A stretch of 64,000 bases of DNA. Source: Caenorhabditis remanei (Eukaryota > Nematoda > Chromadorea > Rhabditida > Rhabditidae). Each line of letters starts with the position of its first letter. Positions within the stretch are counted from its first letter, which is position 1. The position numbers were made by a program, and so were the translations under genes. Below are positions 1 to 12,323 of the stretch, one piece after another. The stretch is from NCBI RefSeq assembly GCF_010183535.1, contig NC_071333.1, positions 13,018,587 to 13,082,586 on the forward strand, given 5' to 3'. The notes under the pieces were generated by a model. The model was not told where the DNA came from, searched no databases, and saw nothing but the letters and a program-made list of their open reading frames with translations.

Positions 1-1490
1 TTATCACATTGTCTTGCTATTTACCAAGTTTTGCAACAAAAATACTAGTTGGCGAGAATAGTGAACTTTTGTTTCTTGGAATCCGAGAATTCCGGTTTGA
101 AAGAGAGAACGCTGTGAATAATTAATGAAGTCACGCAATTCTTTGGTATTGAAATCTTGAGAATCATTAATTGAAGCAGAACTATAGATGGTTGGTATAT
201 AGTTGAGTTAACCCGAAATTTCTTTAAACCATATTTCGGAATTTGAACCGAAAAAAGTGAGAAAAAAGTACTGTATTCTGTTTTCTCCTAGATTCTTGAA
301 ATTTCCTTAAAAATCCAACAAAGCTTGGTTTTCTAAAAACATACCTCTCCATCCTCAGTTTGTCGTCGGAAAAACTTAGCCGAATAGCGGGAAGACATTC
401 TGAAAAGAGCTATAAAACATTGGTTGCTCAGTAACGGTAGTAATAAAACAAGCAGTGCACAAAACGCTAAACTCTGCTTCAGAGATTTGCCAGAGATACA
501 TATACATTCAAAGGTGGTGTCGGTCCATGAATAAGCGTATTATAACTCTTTTTGGGTGGGGTCTCCCTCTATCCCCCTCCATTGACCTCCCGTTATGCCG
601 CAAGTATTGCCTTCTGCCAATTTTATAATAGTGTAATCATGGATATACATAAGGTGTCTGACGAAAGTGAGGAAAAGAAAAAGGAGGAAGAGAAGCTAAA
701 GACAATTAACAGAATCGGCTCAGAATGGGGAAGGCAGATGTTATGGATCCGGCCTAGTAACCAATCAAAATTCGCATTGCTCAGGAAGAAGGCATTATCG
801 GAAATTGTCCCAAACAGTGAATTGGGACGGGATAACTTGATTTAGTTTGACAATAGTAGATCAAAATCTGTGGAGGTAGCAGAGGCTTTCGTGGGAGGTA
901 GCAGAGGCTTTCGACGCATGAATTTGTTCACTTCTGGAAAAACTCTGTTATCTGTGAGCACAACTTGAAGTTGTCTTCTAGTTTTGTTTTTAACTTTTTC
1001 GAAGTTTTCCCCGACACATTTGTGAATTCCAAACACGTCGGAGTACCGGAAGAGGAAGTTTTGGATTTCAGACACAAAAACAAGCAGAAGTTCATGATAC
1101 CTCCCACGAAGAAAACGAGTTGAGAAACCCTTTGCGATTTATTTGAGCATAAATATTATGGTGGTATCTGTTATTGTTATGCTGTTATCCCATTCAAGAA
1201 AATCATCATGTTTCCGGTAATTGCCAATGTTTTTGAGGAACACTAATTATTTTTCCCCATAATATACATAATAGATATCATATCTTCCTCCACAGGAAAT
1301 TATGATAATTTCTTACTCAACAAGCATCTGACAAGTGGGAAGGTGTGAAAAATTTCATTCTTCAATTAGTTCCTTGTAGGTTTGTGTATATGTGTCGCCG
1401 GTAGAAGTGTGGTTTATTTCAATTTTACATTCACTAGAGCGGAAACCTAGATAGAAAGCTGACATGGGGGGGGGGGGCGAGGAAAAAAAT
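1..1490. repeat. Segmental duplication, copy A
   Basis: This block matches 4162-5520 almost base for base over long stretches, in the same orientation. Both begin with a run containing CACATTGTC and end with AGCTGACATGG followed by a G-run. Copy A has about 120 extra bases at 288-410 (after TTTTCTCCTAG) that copy B lacks, and its final G-run is 12 long against 9 in copy B. Its left end may lie outside the window. No complete gene is convincing in it. Confidence 0.85.
639..845 (+). CDS. Small uncertain ORF in duplication copy A
   Basis: An ORF of about 68 codons starts MDIHKVSDESEE and is Lys/Glu-rich. The same frame in copy B (4666-4797) is cut short by TAA where copy A has AAA. An in-frame extension upstream reaches 552. 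I see no splice structure, signal peptide or recognisable domain. It could be a degenerate gene fragment carried by the duplication, or chance. The copy B version looks non-functional if the ORF was ever coding. Confidence 0.15.
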   Translation: MDIHKVSDESEEKKKEEEKLKTINRIGSEWGRQMLWIRPSNQSKFALLRKKALSEIVPNSELGRDNLI

Positions 1491-3170
1491 TCGTTTTGTT
1501 AGCGCATAACCTCTCTGTTGTCTATTTCCAAGCTATCAATAATATTTTATTTTCATCACTGTGCAGTTTTTTGAATGTTTGGTTTTCTTAAAATTTGAGT
1601 TTTGGCCTTTAATAAAATCCTAAAAATTTCATGACAAATTCACCAAAAGAAAGTCACCCTCGATTGTTTAAAGAGCTGAATAGAATTTTTAAACACGAAA
1701 CAAGACCAAAACGTAGTTGACTTGCTGCTGAATCTGTCTTAGTTGAAGAATTCAAACCGAGCATGATATCTTTCTATAAACAAAGTTTAAACAATGTTTA
1801 GGTTTTTTTATAAACAGTGTTTTGTATAAAAACAAAATTCAAGAATGTTTGTCGCACCCGTTATAAGCTTTATTGCAATTGCGTCTCATGCTCGACTCTT
1901 TTGCAAACTCTTTCACATCCAGTCTGTTATGTCCTTAGGTGGCGGGAGAAAGGAATTATAAAACCATTTATTTACATGGTGAGAATCAACAACTAAGAGT
2001 TCTCTGCGTCTTAAATAGGCAGATCTTTTTGCCATGTGTGACCTCAGGGTTAGGCATTCACTAGACTAGGCCATGCTAATTCACGCCACAACAAAGTCAA
2101 CTTGTACTTCTCTTCGAATTTTGCCCATAGACGTCCTTCCAACTTGAGGTCCATGCTTTTTAGCTCTTGTTCCCAAATCACCAATCTGTTAGCTTCTTAC
2201 ATCTTTACTAAATTACCTTAAAGTCAAAAGAGAAGATATGAATGTTTTCTCCAGAAAAAGAAGAATGAAGAAACGAACAACCGAGAAGATTTGTAGAAAA
2301 AAAGGCTTTCTTTAGACAGATTACGAATGAAAAGCAGTTCAAGTGAAGAATATGGTTTAGTCTACAAGATTCTATATCCGTTACGCTTCAAAAAAATGAG
2401 GCGGTGGGTTTATTATGTGGTTATATATGTCTTCATGCTTTGAAAATGTTTGAAACGCGTGATTTCCAGAAAGTTGCGTTATCTTTGAATTAAGAATGTC
2501 AATCAGCATCAGGTTTAATCACATATTTCCAAGATAGATCAAAATTCTGTTATAAAGAGGGGCATGTTGTGAGCGAGAAATAGGTCAATCAAATTATCTA
2601 TTTTGTTTTCTCCTTTTGTCTTCTTCTAACTAATGGAACAGTTTGATATGCCCGTCCAATGCTTCTCCCTGAATAATTGTTTTCTCTCTTAATCGTTCCA
2701 AGAGATGATTGTAGGTATACTCATATTATATGAAGAATTATCTTCCCAAATACTCCTACGATGTTGGATTTTGCTGTCTTCAATGGTGTTTTTGGTCAAA
2801 CCGTCAATAGTGGCTTTTAAGACTAGGATATCAAAATTCAACCTTGATCATTTTCTTGCATTGAATTCAACAAACTACCAATTTTCCTTACCCGATTTTA
2901 GTTTACTCTTTTTCCCCCTATCCATTAAGCATACTTTCCATGTAAATTCTACTAATAATTCATTTTCAAATGTAATCTAGATCGAATGCTCATATCATGT
3001 ACAGAAACAGAAGCTAAACGCAAGTTTTCACTCCCGCCCGGTCAAGAAGACTTTCATCAAGAAATGGATCAAAGAACCTTCTTGCATCTCTATAGCATTC
3101 TCGGTTGAAATTTGTTTTGCTGCACAGATGCACACTTTTTTTTTACGTCAATGTATAATTACATTACATA
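1491..3170. other. Intergenic, no gene seen
   Basis: AT-rich DNA between duplication copy A and the secreted-protein gene. Short ORFs such as 2705-2980 show no splice-supported coding structure. Confidence 0.6.
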
Positions 3171-3185
3171 TTTTCAGACAAGAAA

Positions 3186-3967
3186 ATGAAGAAAATACTT
3201 GCTATTTGTGTCTGCCTCGCGATCCATTTACATACAGGTATGCCCATCATTATAATAAGAATAGACGGCGCATAAACGCAAATGTTACGTGCTTGACTAA
3301 TTTATTGTCTTAATAAACACCCACATCAATAGATTGAATGAATGATTTATTTGGCGATGATTTGTATTTTTCAGGCAGCGCTGCTTCCATCTCTACTTCA
3401 ACGGCTGCCACGATATCATCTCCACTTTTTGACATGAACGTCGAGTTGGAGAAGATAGCCACTACCTGCCTCACTATTCGAGAACACGAGATGCTATCGG
3501 GTGACATACTTAGAAACAGAATGGCCAGAACTCTGAATGGTATTTTGGTGCTCGAAGCGCAGGAGGTTATTGGCCTGGCAGAAATGCGAGACGTACTTGG
3601 CTTTGCACCTCCCGGACCTTGGACCAATTATAGGAAGCCGAGCAAAGATGAGATTGAAGCTGCCTCCACCATCGAGGAGTACTACACACTGAGAGAGCCA
3701 CTAACCCAAATTATCAGCCTCGACAGCGAATTCTATCTCGAAAAAAACGTTTCTACAGCAGTAGCGTTCCTGAACAAACGAATTCCAGCCATTCGCACTA
3801 TTTATCGAAATAAATTAGAAGAAATTCGTCGTCGTAGTCGTGATGCAAATTTAACAATAAATAGGAAAGAAGTTGATATCATGATTGATGAATTTTTGAT
3901 CATCTCTGAACGCATACGTCATGCATTTTATAAATGGAAACCTTGCAAACAGCTGGCAAACCAGTAG
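3186..3967 (+). CDS. Orphan secreted protein, about 215 aa
   Basis: Two exons, 3186-3237 and 3375-3967, join in phase 1 across a 137-base intron. Exon 1 encodes MKKILAICVCLAIHLHTG, a good signal peptide, and exon 2 continues GSAASISTSTAAT. A TTTTCAG acceptor at 3171-3177 lies 8 bases before the ATG and would suit trans-splicing or a 5'UTR intron. An AATAAA follows at 4059-4064. The mature protein has a Ser/Thr-rich N-terminus, then a helical, charged body with few cysteines, ending KWKPCKQLANQ. I do not recognise a family. It is probably a nematode-specific secreted protein. It sits between the two copies of a segmental duplication. Confidence 0.8.
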
Positions 3968-4161
3968 ACTATTTTACAATTTGCATTATTTCACCGCATT
4001 TGTATTCAAATATGATAAACTTCATTTATAAATACTTATGTTTTGCTGTTATAGCACGAATAAAAAGCTAATGATATCTTGAATGAAATAAGCTAAGAAA
4101 AATTATTTGCTGAAAATTGTGCACCTTCAAAAATTTGCCAGAAGCATCCACTACATTAATA

Positions 4162-5520
4162 ATTGTCACATTGTCCTGCTCTTTTTTACCAAACTTTGCA
4201 ACAAAAAGACTAGTTGGCAAGAATAGTGAATTTTTGTTTCTTGGAACCCGAGAATTCCGGTGTGAAAGAGAGAACGATTCGAATCTTCGTTATTGACATC
4301 TTGAGAATCTTTAATTGAAGCAGAACTATAGTTAGTTGGTATATAATCGAGTTAACCAAAGATTTTGTAAAACTATATCTTGGAATTTGAACTGAAAAAA
4401 GTGAGAAAAAAGTACTGTATTCTGTTTTCTCTTAGAGCTATAAAACATTGGTTGCTCAGTAACGATAGTAATAAAAAAGCAATGCACAAAACGCTAAACT
4501 CTGCTTCAGAGATTTGTCAGAGATACATATACATTCAAAGGTGGTGTCGGTCCATGAATAAGCGTATTATAACTCTTTTTGGGTGGGGTCTCCCTCTATC
4601 CCCCTCCATTGACCTCCCGTTATGCCGCAAGTATTGCCTTCTGCCAATTTTATAATAGTGTAATCATGGATATACATAAGGTGTCTGACGAAAGTGAGGA
4701 AAAGAAAAAGGAGGAAGAGAAGCTAAAGACAATTGACAGAATCGGCTCAGAATGGGAAAAGCAGATGTTATGGATCCGGCCTAGTAACCAATCATAATTC
4801 GCATTGGTCAGCAAGAAGACATTAACGGAAATTGTCCCAAACTGTGAATTGGGACGGGATAACTTGATTTTGTTTGACAATAGTAGATCAAAATCTGAAA
4901 TGGGAGGTAGCAGAGGCTTTCGACGCATGAATTTGTTCACTTCTGGAAAAAAACTCTGTTATCTGTGAGCACAACTTGGAGTTGTCTTCTAGTTTTGTTT
5001 TTAACTTTTTTTGAAGTTTTCTCCCACACATTTGTGAATTCCAAACACGTCGGAGTACCAGAAGAGTAAGTTTTGGATTTCAGACACAAAAACAAGGAAA
5101 AGTTCATGTACCTCCCACGAAGAAAACGAACTGAGAAACCCTTAGCGAATTGTTCAAGCATAAATATTATGGTGGTATCTGTGATTGCTATGCTGTTATC
5201 CCATTCAAAACAATCATCTTGTTTCCGGTAATTACCATTGTTTTTGCAATAATAATTTTTCTCATAATCTGAATATACATAACAGATAACATATCCAGTC
5301 TTCCTCCACAGGAAATTATCATAATTTTTTACTCTTCTTTCAGTCTTTCTCAACAAGCATCTGACAAGTGGGAAGGTGTGAAAAATTTCATTCTTCAATT
5401 GGTTCCTTGTAGGTTTGTGTCTATGTGTCGCCGGTAGAAGTGTCGTTTATTTCAATTTTACATTCACTCGAGCGGAAACTTAGATAGAAAGCTGACATGG
5501 GGGGGGGTGAGGAAAAAAGT
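4162..5520. repeat. Segmental duplication, copy B
   Basis: Direct repeat of 1-1490, shorter by a deletion of about 120 bases at the position where TTTTCTCTTAG joins AGCTATAAAAC. It has scattered substitutions and a 9-base terminal G-run. Homology ends just after the G-run, where the sequence becomes GTCAATTGGAGC instead of TTCGTTTTGTTAG. Confidence 0.85.
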
Positions 5521-8500
5521 CAATTGGAGCATTTTCATATTTTGTCGTCTTGTGATCCATACAAAGCGATTGCAACCTGGATTGACTTGGGACAAAGCTG
5601 CCAAGACATGCGTAAGAAGACGTTTAAAAAATGCATGCTATTTTGTTTTTACACTTTTTAGGTTTGTTAGCTGACTCATTTCTTGGTTGGGTAGTTTTCT
5701 AATTGTGATAGATAGCATCACATCTTCGAAAGGTCAAGCGAAATTGTGTCTGGGATTGTTGCAATTTTAAAATGCTGTCTTATTGGTGTAGTTCGCCTCA
5801 ACAATGAGTAGTATTTGAAGTTTCAAGCGTATCAGCTAGCAGGAAACCACTAATTTGAAAGTTTCATAAATAGTTTCAGTTTTAGAAAAAAAAACCTGCA
5901 CACACAATTTTTCAAGCTTTCCAACTAAAAGACAGTGCAGTTTGAACAGCTGTGGTTCAACGTTGAGTTGAGTTTTCCCCCGATTCTCAAAGGTCTCCCT
6001 CTAAGTCAATTGATCTAATGGAATTCACAACTGTTCATAAATAAGTCAAAACCGTTTTTTGTTTCCATTGATGTTTCAAAAAACTTCATGAGATAGTTTT
6101 TTTTCTAAACTACAAGCATGTCATGTGTTGGCCATATGCACTACCCATAAACACACATGCCCTCTCTTTTTCATATAATTTTTGACTTCACACTCATCGC
6201 TCTTTGAATTGTATAACATAGCAAAAACCATAATTCTTGTCTGCTCGATTGCTCTTTTCATACAGAAAAAAGACAGATGTTGCAATTCTTATTTTGTTTT
6301 CCTGATTTTACTACTTTTCATCAGAATGAATATAACTTCTCAAATCTTGATCAAATTCTGATCAAAACACCTTTGCATTTCATAAAAATTTTCAAAGAAT
6401 ACTAGAAAAAACTCAATTATCAACTAGCATTCCCTGCAGGTGACAGCACTTGTCACCGGCAGAAAATGCACCAATTTCCAATTAACCATTGGTTCAATTT
6501 CTGTTTTTATCCTTCGCTGAATTTCTGCATTGCCTACTCTTTTTCTGGCCCATTCGCGCCCACACTTCCTGATTTTTTTCAATCCCCAACTCCAGATAAA
6601 GAAGAAGAAAAAAGCGTTTCGCCGCCTTTTTTCTAAAACTTTGAAAATTCTTGGAAGGCGTTGGCAGAAATTGAAAAAGGGGTGTTATCTGATCTTTTCA
6701 AGCCTTTCATTCAGTCTTCTGTTAGCGGATGCATACATGTGCGTCAAGAAACAAACATCTCACATTGCCAACATGGATTTCAACGGAGCAGTTCTTTTTC
6801 CTTTCAGCTATCAAACTTTTCTTTTTGGTTTCGAATTAAATCAGTGCACAACTACTTACAAAGATGATAGATTATGATAAGTATGAGCTGATCTTCTTAT
6901 TTAGGTCCACCCCTTTTTTTCTTTTTGGTGGAGCCGACAAGTGTTTAGAATTTTTGAAAAATGTCCCTCTCTGTGCAACAATGTGATCCTAGGCTTAAAA
7001 GAGCAGTTGCACATCAAAAGTTCTCCACCTTCTTTTTCTGAGTGTTTCAATATGTTTCTTTTTCTTAGAGAATAAAACAAAAGTTGAAAGAAAGCAATCA
7101 CTTTTATTCATTATTCCCTCATGAACTCTATCAACGTCAGTGAAATGTGGATCAATGTTTTTGAAACTTTCTTATCAGCAAAGACTATGGAATGAGGTAA
7201 GTTCAATTTTCATTCTTCTTGATTACCAGACAACTAACAAACAACATATGATGTTTGCATGCTTTCACTTTTTTGGTGTATTGTTACTTTGATTAGAAAA
7301 GAAAAACTTCAGGATGTGATTATTTGTCAATTAGTTTGTAGCTGAGACATCGAACGATGATACCAATTGTTTAGCAGAAAACATTCAATGTGTTCTTTTG
7401 AACTTTTATAAAGATTCAAAGAAATACCGCTATTATCACAGTAATTTTCTCACACTTTATGAAATGGCATTTCTCTTCGAAAACCCAGCCCAATTACTCG
7501 ACCACGTTCATCTCTTCTTTCATATTTATGGTTCATTGGTTCTTCACAGAGTTCATCAGCTGCAAAGACTTTGTCAGTAAGTATGGAATTATTAGGGGTT
7601 CAAAAACCACTATGATCCTTCTAATATTCAAATTTTTTTCAATATCGTAAAAGTGCAGTTTTTCAATCCTCGTACAAAATCTGATAATCGTACTTATCAT
7701 TCTAGATCTTGTCATTTTATTTTCGTTAAAAATATAACGTCAACTTTGGATTTTCGGTTTTCTACTCATTCAAAACTATTTTTCGGAAATGACGTTATTC
7801 TAATAGAAGAATTGGGAAATTTCTGTGTTTTATCCCTTGCAGCTATTAATTTCAACTATGATGCATATTCCCACACCTGAATGATCAATGTTCTGGAGTA
7901 GACGCAAAAATTGAAGTGAAGAGACTATATCGGTTCTGGGTTGCCAAACCGTAATCAGAAGTTTTTTGTTCAAACATCACACTAAATATGACTCAGATTT
8001 CAGAATCTAGACGAAATCTAGTCAACTGGATATAAAGAATCTTGCTTTCTTCTTTGACGTTGCAGGTTCAATTTTTACAAACTCAACTAAGCAAAAAGCT
8101 TGTATTTCATATTTTTCACATACTTCCTTTTCCTCACGTTCACTCGATTAGGCCTTGTTGAAAAGGTAAAAACAGCGAATTTCAAAAGTGCGTGGAATAC
8201 CTTTTGAGCTCACAACTTTTTTCTCGGAATTCGCATGCTTCAGAGCAACCACCGTTTTTATGTGTTAGTTTTTGAAAAGAAAGGTGTTGGTGCGTCACAA
8301 TAGAATGGTGAAGTGAAGCGTTTCCGGGAATGTTCCCAATAATTTTTGCTGTGGTCGACTTCTTTTTTTTTGGACGCCGCGGTGCTGAATTCGAAAGTTG
8401 GGACTTTCTATTCTTACGTCTCTTTGAAGCTTTTTAAATGATTTAGCTTATGAATTTATTCAGCAAGTGTCAAGAAACAAGCAGGCTAATTGGAAGTGAT

Positions 8501-11500
8501 GGTATGTTGCTGGGAATCTAGAAAGGATATCAAGTAAAATTATGGTTCTCTAAAAGTTTTCGTTTAGTTCCAAACCAAATATAGAACTTTCACTCTATGA
8601 GCGCACACAATTGATATTTCATCTTTCAAAGAATGAAAAACGAAGAAACCCCTCGATATACAATCATCTTCTCTCACTAAATTACTCATGTTGAGTGCTG
8701 CACTTATGAGATATATAAATTATATATCAACTTTCCCTCCTTTTCTTCATTTCCTTTTTCTACAACCACTTTTTTATCCGTCAGGGGAGAAAAAAAAGAA
8801 GAGTTTGCGCATCCTCATAACCGCCCATCTTCACCTCTCCACATCACCACCTCAACATTTTTCTTTTCATAACTCATACTCATCCCTTCCTCTTCTTTTT
8901 TTGCGAAATCGAGAACTTTTCTGTCTTATATCTATTTTTCATCTCCAGTTTTTGCCCAGTGTTTTGCCAATAATTTATCTCACTTCTGTAGTGTGAAATG
9001 AAATAGAAAAATTTATAATTGAGAACGGAGTCAGCCATACTCGACTTCATTTTTTAAACCTAGATGGGGGGGGGGCACTTGTCACTCCGTTCTATACTCT
9101 CCAAATCGAATTATTTCTTGAAGTACCTTGTGCATCCCTAGAAGTTTTTTGTTTTTAGTCGTATCATCACGTGTAAAGTTTTTTTAGATGACGATGTCTG
9201 CAATAATGCAGAGAAATAGTTTTTCAACGTTCCAACTTACCAGGACTTTGAAATTTTCCTTTTTGGTGGGTAGCTTTCTGATAGAACAAGTTTTTCTCTA
9301 TATACGTCATCAACAATTCTCATATGAGACTACAGTAATCGGTTTGATTGATCACAACCCCACGAGATGTGACATTATCAGAGTAATGAGCATAGATTCA
9401 ATGAACTTTAGTGCTTCATTCATGAATATCATCTGATAATTACATAAGCCTCACGAGTTCTGTCTGCAGTGTACTTTCATCTATTCCGTCTTCATTTCTG
9501 ATCAAGATCATGAAAAAATTAGTCTTTCAATCTTCTCTCCCTTGTTCTTTTAACTTTTTTCATTTCTTCTCATTTGTTCTTCCAACTCCAATCAATCCAA
9601 TCGAAATTATCAGCGATCCGTCAGTGGGTTCTCCTGCCGACAAACCACTGCATCACCAAAATAAATTGCAGTCGGACGACAGCTGATGAGATGAGTCTTC
9701 TATCTTGCCTCCCTCCCCGTCCAAACACCCAATTACAATTAGAAACAGTTGAGAGCAAGAGGGAGAAAGAAAAAAGATGATGGAAAAACTGGGCAAGAAA
9801 ATAGATGAACTGACACTGATCGCATGGAAATGAGCAGTCGACCATAGTGAAAAAGAACGAAAACGAAAAACGCGACAAATTTCTCAGTGTTGGTCGAAGG
9901 AGTTGAGAGAGAGACAGAGGTGGCGGGAAAATTCCTCTCGTTTTTCTTTTTTTCTCTTTCCTCATTTCTTACCTATCATTTACAAAAGTTCGTTTGTTCA
10001 CTATCCGTTGATCACAGTCTATATATACTTTGTTCAGTTTTTTGTTCTAGGATTTTTGCGTTTTCCATAGACGTGTGCTGCGGAAAAAACGAAGTGTTAT
10101 TAAGGAAAAATTCAAAAATTAAAGATTTGTAAATTCTTTTCTTTTGAGGACATTTGTGTTCCACATTAATTTTTTTCTTACTGATGTTTTTTCCAATCGT
10201 TTAGTTACTCATTTTTTTAATGAATACTTTTCAGTGTTTCAAGAGTTTCTGGATTCACGAATTGCATGACTACCGGTGAGCAAGACATGATTTGCATAGT
10301 TTTCAAACCGGAAAAAACGTGAATTCTCATTTTCTGAATGAAAAACTTTCTAAAACTTTCTCAATTTCCTATAAGAAACTACCAAGTGGTTTCCGGGACA
10401 CTTTGGGAAAATGGGGAAAACCCTTTTTCTTTTTTCATTTGTTTCTTTTTTCTCTCCACCTAGCAGTTATTCAGTCTAAGATCGCCGTGAATGTTATGTT
10501 ATTGGTTCCGTTTTTTTTACTTGTTCCACTCTTCTTTCACCTGACTGAGTTCCAATATTTCATTGTTCTCTTTCTGTTCAGAGTGTGGCGATTAATTGTG
10601 CATGACTTTCAAGAGTCTACTGCAAAAAAATAACAGCACAACTATTGAATCAACGAGAAATTTAAAAGTAACTATGAATGAAAATGTTGCCCTCATAGTC
10701 AGCATCACTAATTATGTACATGTCAGAGTTATCTCAACATATCCCTGTTTTCCTCATTCTTCGACTTTTTTTTGTTCCCCACTTTGTCACCTCAAGCTCT
10801 CGTGACCAAAACTCGATTTATCATCCCCGCCAAGATATGTGTTATGTCAGGAGAAATTCATCACGCCTCGATGGATGACTGCATGATTTTTTGTAATATG
10901 CGCTCGAAAATTTTCAAGACGATGGATGCTCCTCTTGAATAATGGATCGTTGCCAAAGCCGAAAAGGGGTTTGGTTTGAATTGTTTGGCCAAAAAATTTG
11001 AGACGGACTTTTGTGGCTCACCGAGCTTTTTTCTTCTGTTTCTCATTTTTGGGCGTTTAGTCATAACAACTGAAATGGATTCTATTGTTCCATAACTGAA
11101 AATTATTCCAGTAGCCCGTTTTTTGGTCTTATTTTCTTTTCCTCCAGTTCATTTCAACTTTACTCTTGTTTTCATTCCAAAAGTTTCCTAATTATGGCCT
11201 TCGTAGTATGCACAGCTCTCTAAAGACTAGGCGCGTAGTGTTTATATTCATGATAATATACGAGTTTCTACTAATACTTTATACTTTTTACAAGTTTTTC
11301 CACAACAGATGAGGCGAGAATCACAGAAATGAGATTTTCTGATCTTCCGTTATTCAAAATCTGACTCATCCTCTAAGAACTCTATAAAGCACCTTCCCTT
11401 AGTTGGTTTTTAAGAAAAAAACTTCGAAGGACCGTTGATCAGAGAAAACGAGTAACTTTGGCCTAGAAGAGAGGGAGACAATTAGTCTTGATCACGCGCA

Positions 11501-12310
11501 CGCAAAACGTTTGGAAGAAACCAAGTGTATTCCAACAGGCATTGAATTGGCTCCAAAAAATGTCACATTCAATTGTAGGTAGTGTTTTGTGTGGAGCACA
11601 TACATACTCACACACGCCGCGACTGCATACGGGGGGCCCCTCACCAAGTAGTCCTCGACGACGTAACACCTCAATTTCATGGGCTTTTAACGGCTGTGTT
11701 GTCCCAACACAACTAACAAAAAGCCAATGACTTCCTACCGGCACCCGAAAAACTTGTCTGGCGACCGACCAGAAGAGGTCACCTTCGATCCTTGCTAATT
11801 CCGAGGCCTTGATCAATGCTCATCATTTTTTCTTCATTCCTCCTACATTCATGTTTGCTGATACCCAGGATCAAATGTAAATATTAAAATTTTTGTGCAT
11901 CCTTCCGCATTCACATTCATTTTCTCTTCTTTTTTTCCAATTGAGTATACATCAGTGCTTCTCTCATCTTCTACTTTCAAGAAGTATTGAAATGAGATGG
12001 TAGTTCATGATGGCCAGTCAGCGTGAAGATCATCAAGCTTCACCCCTATGAATTATTCATAATGGAACTTTGTCTGTAAACCTTGACGTTTGAGAAGATA
12101 ACACTTTTATAGCTTTTCAATTCTGTTGTCTTGTGATTTCATTTTCAATTTTCTCTTTCTATCCCCCTTATACCAAAACATTTTTCAATTTTCAATATTT
12201 GTTTTTCACTCTTCAAAGTCTTAGTCTTCAAAAAATTTTCTGCAACCGTCTTCTTATTTCGTCTTTCCGTACCCAACTTATATAACTTTCGCTTCATAAA
12301 ATTCAATTTC
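5521..12310. other. Long gene-poor interval upstream of glt-4
   Basis: About 6.8 kb without a gene model I can support. It contains many AT-rich short ORFs lacking splice support, a 10-base G-run at 9066-9075, and a more GC-rich patch at 11463-11816 with a 117-codon minus-strand ORF that resembles no family I know. It may hold distal regulatory DNA for glt-4. Confidence 0.5.
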
Positions 12311-12323
12311 ATTTCAGAACAAG